DNA of 64,000 nt from Amborella trichopoda (taxonomy: Eukaryota > Streptophyta > Magnoliopsida > Amborellales > Amborellaceae): contig NW_006498469.1 in NCBI RefSeq assembly GCF_000471905.2, positions 881,088 through 945,087 on the forward strand, given 5' to 3'. The notes beneath the pieces were generated by a model, which worked only from the letters and a program-made list of their open reading frames with translations, searched no databases and was not told the DNA's origin. This document shows positions 59,843 through 64,000 of this stretch, piece after piece (position 1 is the first letter of the stretch; every line of letters begins with the position of its first letter). A program made the position numbers and the translations under genes.

Positions 59843-60481
59843 TCAGGTGATAAAAATAAGGATTAATATGTTTGGAGTTCTTTGAAACCGAGACTCCTTA
59901 GAGGCACAAATAGCCGCAGTGTTGTCATAGAAAATTCGCATTGCCTCACAACATACAGGATGAAAATTAAGTTGATTAATATACTTCTTAATCCACACGA
60001 TCTCCTCGGCTGCTAGACAGCATGCCACATACTCGGATTCCATAGTGGACAAGGCCACAATATCTTGTTTCTTTGACTTCCAAGAAACCGCACCCCCTCT
60101 AAGCATAAACACATACCCAGATGTAGACCTCACATCATCTGGATCCGCGAGATAGCTTGCATCTGAATATCCATCTATTGTTATTTCAGTTCCCCCTTTA
60201 TATGTGAGCGCATAGTTCATGGTCCCCTTTAAATATTTGAGAATTTTTTTTACAGCTTTCCAATGCTCATCTCCTGGATTACTTTGGAAATGGCTCACCA
60301 GACTCATGACGAAGGTTAAGTCAAGCCTTATTCCCGTCATGACATACATAAGTGACACAACTGCACTCCTGTATGGTACTCTTTCCATAGCTTTTATATC
60401 CATGTCTTCGGTAGGACACATCTTATTACTAAGCTTCAACTTTTTGTCAATTGGGTTAGACATGAGCTGACACATACTCAT
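59843..60481 (-). pseudogene. C3 RNase H and preceding connection
   Basis: The 212-codon frame starts with the end of the reverse-transcriptase connection (MERVPYRSAVVSLMYVMTG, RLDLTFVMSLVSHF, HWKAVKKILKYLKGT). RNase H follows: the first catalytic Asp is in GYSDASYL (residue 107), the Glu in STMESEY (148) and the next Asp in FYDNTAA (186). The C-terminal YHSRTKHI-type motif is changed after a frameshift near 59880. RNase H removes the RNA strand during replication. The same region is the only coding relic in C2. Confidence 0.9.
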
Positions 60482-60526
60482 AACAAACTTTTCCAGAATC
60501 CTCTTACAGTAGGTTGCTTGGGAAAG

Positions 60527-61480
60527 TTAGATAGTCTTCTGTCTCCTGTTTCTTATTATCTTGATACCCAACACATATGAAGCTTCTCCAAGATCTTTCA
60601 TATCGAAGAGTTGTGCAAGAAAATTTTTCGCCTCTACTACTAGGGCAATTAAGCTATTAACAATTAGCATATCATCCACATATAACGATATAAAGACCAC
60701 ATCACTCCCATTGACCTTTTGATATACAATAATCCTCATTATTTGTGGATAACCCTATAAGAGCAAGGGTCTCTTGGAATTTTATATACTACTGTCGCGA
60801 TGCTTGTTTCAAGCCATAAAGGGATTTATTAAGTTTGCATACTAGGTTCTCCTTCCCTTTCTACCCAAATCCCTCGGGGTTGGGTCATGTAAATTTCTTC
60901 TTCTAAATCCCCATTTAGAAAAGCTGTTTTGATATCCATTTGATGAACCTCAAATTCAAAATGGGCTGCTATAGCTATCAAGATTCAGATGGATGGAAAT
61001 TTGGCAAAAAGGGAAAAAGTTTCCTCATAATCTATCCCTTCTTTCTGGGTGAAACCTTTTGCAACTAACCTAGCTTTATATTTTTCTATTTTTCTTTCAG
61101 AGTTCATCTTTTTCTTGAAAATACACTTACAACCAATAGCCTTACGTTTTTCAGGTAGGGGTACTAATTCCCATACGTGGTTTTAGTTCATGGAAGCATA
61201 CTCATCTTTCATGGCTTCTACCCAGTGTTCCTTTTCAGGACAGGTCAAGGCTTCATCGTGAGTTCTAGGCACTGAATCTGGATCTTCCCCAATCTTATCA
61301 AAATGTTCTCCAAGGTAGATAAAATGTTCTAGGTAAAGAGGTAGTCTACTGACTCGGTTATTTCGTCTTGGTTCAGGTGAAGGTTCACTTTTTTTAGGGA
61401 GATCAAAAACAGATTGGGTTTGTTTAGAAGTTTCAGGTTCAAGGTCTCGAATTACATCCTTGTTTTTGGCCTCCTCATAA
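60527..61480 (-). pseudogene. C3 reverse transcriptase (broken)
   Basis: The catalytic box YVDDML is intact at 60671-60682 in a 70-codon frame that continues FDMKDLGEASYVLGI. Toward higher coordinates, in other frames, DIKTAFLNG (about 60930), the EEYASMN and EHWVEAMKDE-type motifs (about 61200) can be picked out but are separated by stops. It would copy the element RNA into DNA if intact. Confidence 0.82.
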
Positions 61481-62356
61481 AAGTTGGCTTGTTTTCTATT
61501 AACCTTTCTTCAAGGAACTCTTCCTCGAAAAAGTGAGTATCGTGGCTTTCAATAACCGTACATGTTTGAACGTTGTAGAAGCGATACCCTTACCATGATC
61601 TAGGTAACCAATGAAAATGGATTTAACAGTTTTGGATTGCAATTTGGTTCTATTTTGATGTGGGATAAGGACATGAGTTGAGCAACCCCAAACTTTCAAG
61701 TGTTCAAGGGAGGGAGTACGACTTGTGAAAATTTCGTGAGGAGTAAGTGTGGCAGCTTTTGTAGGAGTCCGGTTAAGGATATAACATGCTGTTAATACAA
61801 CTTCCCCTTAAACCTCCAATGAGAGATTTGCATACCTCATCATACTCCTTACTATTTCTACTAAGGTCATATTCCTTCTTTCAGCTACACTATTTTGTTT
61901 AGGAGTATAAGGCATGGTGTACTGATAGATAATCTCATTTTCAATGCACAATTCTTTGAAAAGGTTAGATGAATATTCCCCCCCTCTATCGGTTCTAAGG
62001 ACTTTAATTTTCAGGTTGGTTTGATTATCTACCTGGGCCTTATAATCTTTGAATTTTTTTAGGGCTTCTGATTTTGCATGAATAAGGTACACATGGCCAT
62101 TTCGTGAATGGTCATCTATAAAAGAGATAAAAGATCTTTCTTCACTTTTGGTGGTCACATTCATAGGTCCACATATGTCACTATGAATGATTTTCAATAC
62201 GCTAGTAGCTCTTTTTGCCCTGATGGTATTTTTCCTTATTACTTTTCCTTGCACACAAGACTTGTACATTTTCGATAAATCTCCTTTATAATTTTGATGA
62301 ATCTCGTCCCTTTTTAATCTTTCCATTCGTTTAATATTAATGTGTTCTAACCTCAT
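61481..62356 (-). pseudogene. C3 integrase (catalytic core well preserved)
   Basis: The frame 62356-61808 carries the end of the zinc region and the core. Catalytic residues are all present: Asp60 in HSDICGP, Asp123 in RTDRGGEY and Glu159 in NSVAERRN, giving the D,D(35)E spacing exactly. Other copia motifs are FISFIDDHSRNG and YTPKQNSVAE. After a frameshift, 61699-61499 gives KVWGCSTHVLIPHQNRTKL and SIFIGYLDHGKG, the conserved C-terminal segment. The His of the N-terminal HH-CC motif is partly lost (SCVQGK instead of two clear CxxC Cys). Confidence 0.88.
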
Positions 62357-62900
62357 ATGCTATAAGGTAGCATCTAATTCATTAAGGGACGAGACATAAG
62401 CAACGTTCTCTTTTATTTCAATAGTAAATAGCCCGTTTACAAGTCGTGTAGTCATGATCACATCTTTCTCCTTCTTGACCACCACTTTCTCCCCAATGAA
62501 AGTGGTTATGAATCCATTTATAGACATCTTAGGAACCGAAACCAAGCACTTCCTCACTTCAGGAGCATAAATACTTGCTTTAGGATCAATATGCTCATAC
62601 TCTTCAATTTCAGCTCAAATTTTTAATTCCAAGTACATCAGTCTTCTGATTTCCTCCTATATAAATATGTTGCTATCCTGGCCCTATGGGAGTGAAAGAA
62701 CGGTAACCTTCATTGGTGTTTGTAACATGGGTCATAGCCCTTGAGTCGAGACACCAAGAAGCTCCCTTGGGATCAGCTAGTATGGACTCGAAAACTATAC
62801 ATGTCAATTCCTTGTTAGTTCCACCAGATTTGTTGAACCGATAACTATTGGCTATGTGGCCCACCTTCTTGCAAATAAAACAAGTTCGAGTCTCTCTCTT
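62357..62900 (-). pseudogene. C3 zinc knuckle, protease and pre-integrase region
   Basis: A zinc knuckle near 62890-62840 reads CFICKKVGHIANSY, with Tyr for the last Cys. The protease site is WCLDSRAMTHVTN where DSGA is usual, so the active-site Gly is Arg. Below 62557 a frame (VSVPKMSINGFITTF) corresponds to the pre-integrase region. Stops separate the pieces. Confidence 0.8.
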
Positions 62901-63649
62901 TACTCCCTTATTTCCAAAATCTCTTCTTTTGAAATATTTTTTGAACTTTTGAAATATTTTTTCTTCTCAAAAGTATTTCTTCATTTTTCTTTCTTAAATT
63001 TTAAAGATGGTTGAGATTTTATCATATGCACAGTATCCCTTGGGGTTTGCCTTGAACTCCTCCTTTTTTCTTCAAATTTGATGGTTGTGATGAGTTCCTC
63101 CAATTTTGGTACCTTTCTTCTAGCAGATATGGAAGATATGAAAATTTCCCATGAATTAGGAAGAGAATTCATTAAATGAATCAATTGCATAGATTCATTG
63201 GGCTTCATGCTTGTATCTTCCAAATCTCTGTCTAGCACACAAAAAGCGTGCACATGATCTACAAACTTGGTACCTTCTACCTTTTTTAAATCATTGTACC
63301 TTCTCATAGCTATAATGTGCTTCATGAGAGAGGGTTCAACATAGTCTCTTTCAAGTTTATCAAAAATCTCACGTGCAGTTTAGATTGACTCGTACTCAGA
63401 AGCATACGAGTAAGTCATGGCACATAAAAGAATGTGTTTGCATCTCAAGTTCCTCCATTTCCAATTGACGTACTCATGTTTGATTATTTGAGATGAGTCG
63501 TCAGTTAGACGACGAGGTCAGTCATCAAAGAGTACTTCATGCAAGTTTTCTTCATAGAACACAAATTTGATTTTTTTTCCCATGAAGATAAGTTGGTCCC
63601 ATCAAACCTTTCGGTTTTCAGGATCTCAGATATGAAGGTTCAAGCAGCC
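62901..63649 (-). pseudogene. C3 gag (broken)
   Basis: The start ATG at about 63649 gives MAA, then TFISEILKTERFDGTNL, the classic opening of this copia gag group, but a stop follows codon 3. The frame 63325-62981 holds the UBN2-type core (MRRYNDLKKVEGTKFVDHVH, IHLMNSLPNSWEIFISS, KLEELITTIKFEEKRR). It would form the particle. Confidence 0.82.
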
Positions 63650-63707
63650 ATGTTTTTCTATTCTCAAGCAAAAATAAGAATAGACTCCTAATCGCAATCA
63701 AGTAAAA

Positions 63708-64000
63708 CTAGGTAACCACTTCTTAAAATCTCTACTAAACCTTAACCCCCAAACTTAGGCCCCCTCTAATTTTTCCAACCCTTAGAATTAACTTAGGTCT
63801 AGAGAGGAGAGAGAGTACCACCTAAAATTCAGAGAGAGAAAATTAGAGAGAGAGAGAGATGGAGGAGAGAGATGAAGGGAGAGAGAGAGTTGAGAGAGAG
63901 GTTATGGGAGAGAAAGAGGTTGTAGGAGATTGGGGGAGAGCATCCTTATTTATAGTAAATATTTAGGTTTAGGGGTTTCTTAGGGTTTTTCCATAGTTTG
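63708..64000 (-). repeat. 5' LTR of C3 (partial; lacks U5 and primer site)
   Basis: From CTAGGTAACCACTTC to the window edge it matches 57897-58190 of the 3' LTR nearly base for base. The LTR part corresponding to 57541-57896, and the primer binding site expected beside it, are missing; gag leader begins within about 55 bases. TATA on minus lies at 63947-63954. Confidence 0.82.

Larger units (their letters stand above)
57541..64000 (-). mobile_element. C3: copia element, coding relative of C1 and C2
   Basis: On the minus strand the order is partial 5' LTR (runs off the window), short leader, gag, protease, integrase, reverse transcriptase, RNase H, polypurine tract and 3' LTR (57541-59570). 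The gene order with integrase before reverse transcriptase is diagnostic of Ty1/copia. LTR ends, palindromic GGCCTTTAAAGGCC box and tract match those of C2. Frameshifts occur in each gene, but motifs are better kept than in any other element here. Confidence 0.9.

Overview
This is a stretch of plant nuclear DNA, AT-rich and almost entirely made of transposable elements. The evidence is several plant-type Ty3/gypsy and Ty1/copia LTR retrotransposons, remnants of a plant UDP-glycosyltransferase and of the eukaryotic-type acetyl-CoA carboxylase, plant-style MITEs, long AT islands and a 379-base assembly gap. I see no intact host gene, no bacterial gene organisation and no CRISPR array. The exact plant lineage cannot be settled from the sequence.

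Layout, left to right. (1) 1-745: a degenerate tandem array. (2) 785-1766: a piece of an unclassified dispersed repeat, called family B here, broken by copia-related element C1 (1767-7903). C1 has a 5' LTR of about 2 kb net that carries a 970-base PIF/Harbinger-like insertion with an AT-only core. (3) 8585-23420: gypsy element G2 on the + strand, split inside its reverse-transcriptase catalytic motif by a 14-kb Tat-lineage gypsy element, G1 (8970-22966, minus strand, target duplication CTTGG). G1 has both LTRs, decayed gag and pol with two RNase H domains, and a tandem-repeat-rich 3' region. (4) 23731-24011: a small copia-type LTR. (5) 24025-27890: family B copy 1, carrying a MULE-type MITE and an RTE-LINE-like fragment. 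(6) 28151-28440: an acetyl-CoA carboxylase remnant, followed by an internally deleted copia element, C4 (28569-31406), and a solo LTR (31888-32596).

(7) 33606-42358: a UGT84-like glycosyltransferase pseudogene cut in two by copia-related element C2 (34405-42255). C2 has two 2-kb LTRs and a mostly non-coding interior that keeps only an RNase H relic. (8) 42508-45561: another MITE copy and family B copy 2, which carries a third MITE. (9) 45562-54476: G3, a second Tat-lineage gypsy element on the + strand, truncated in RNase H. (10) 55764-56221: another copia-type LTR. (11) 57541-64000: copia element C3 on the minus strand, with a decayed but nearly complete gag-PR-INT-RT-RH order. C3 belongs to the same LTR family as C1 and C2 and is the plausible coding partner of those two non-coding derivatives.

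The elements form a readable history. Family B copies were hit by MITEs, then by C1 and G3. G2 was hit by G1. The UGT gene was hit by C2. Every coding region contains stops or frameshifts, so nothing in this window appears able to encode an intact transposition machinery. I did not find a new functional system. The observations most worth following up are the three-copy MITE family with target duplications and related empty sites, the UGT insertion, the C1/C2/C3 non-autonomous/autonomous set, and the two-tier satellite-like array in the 3' region of G1.
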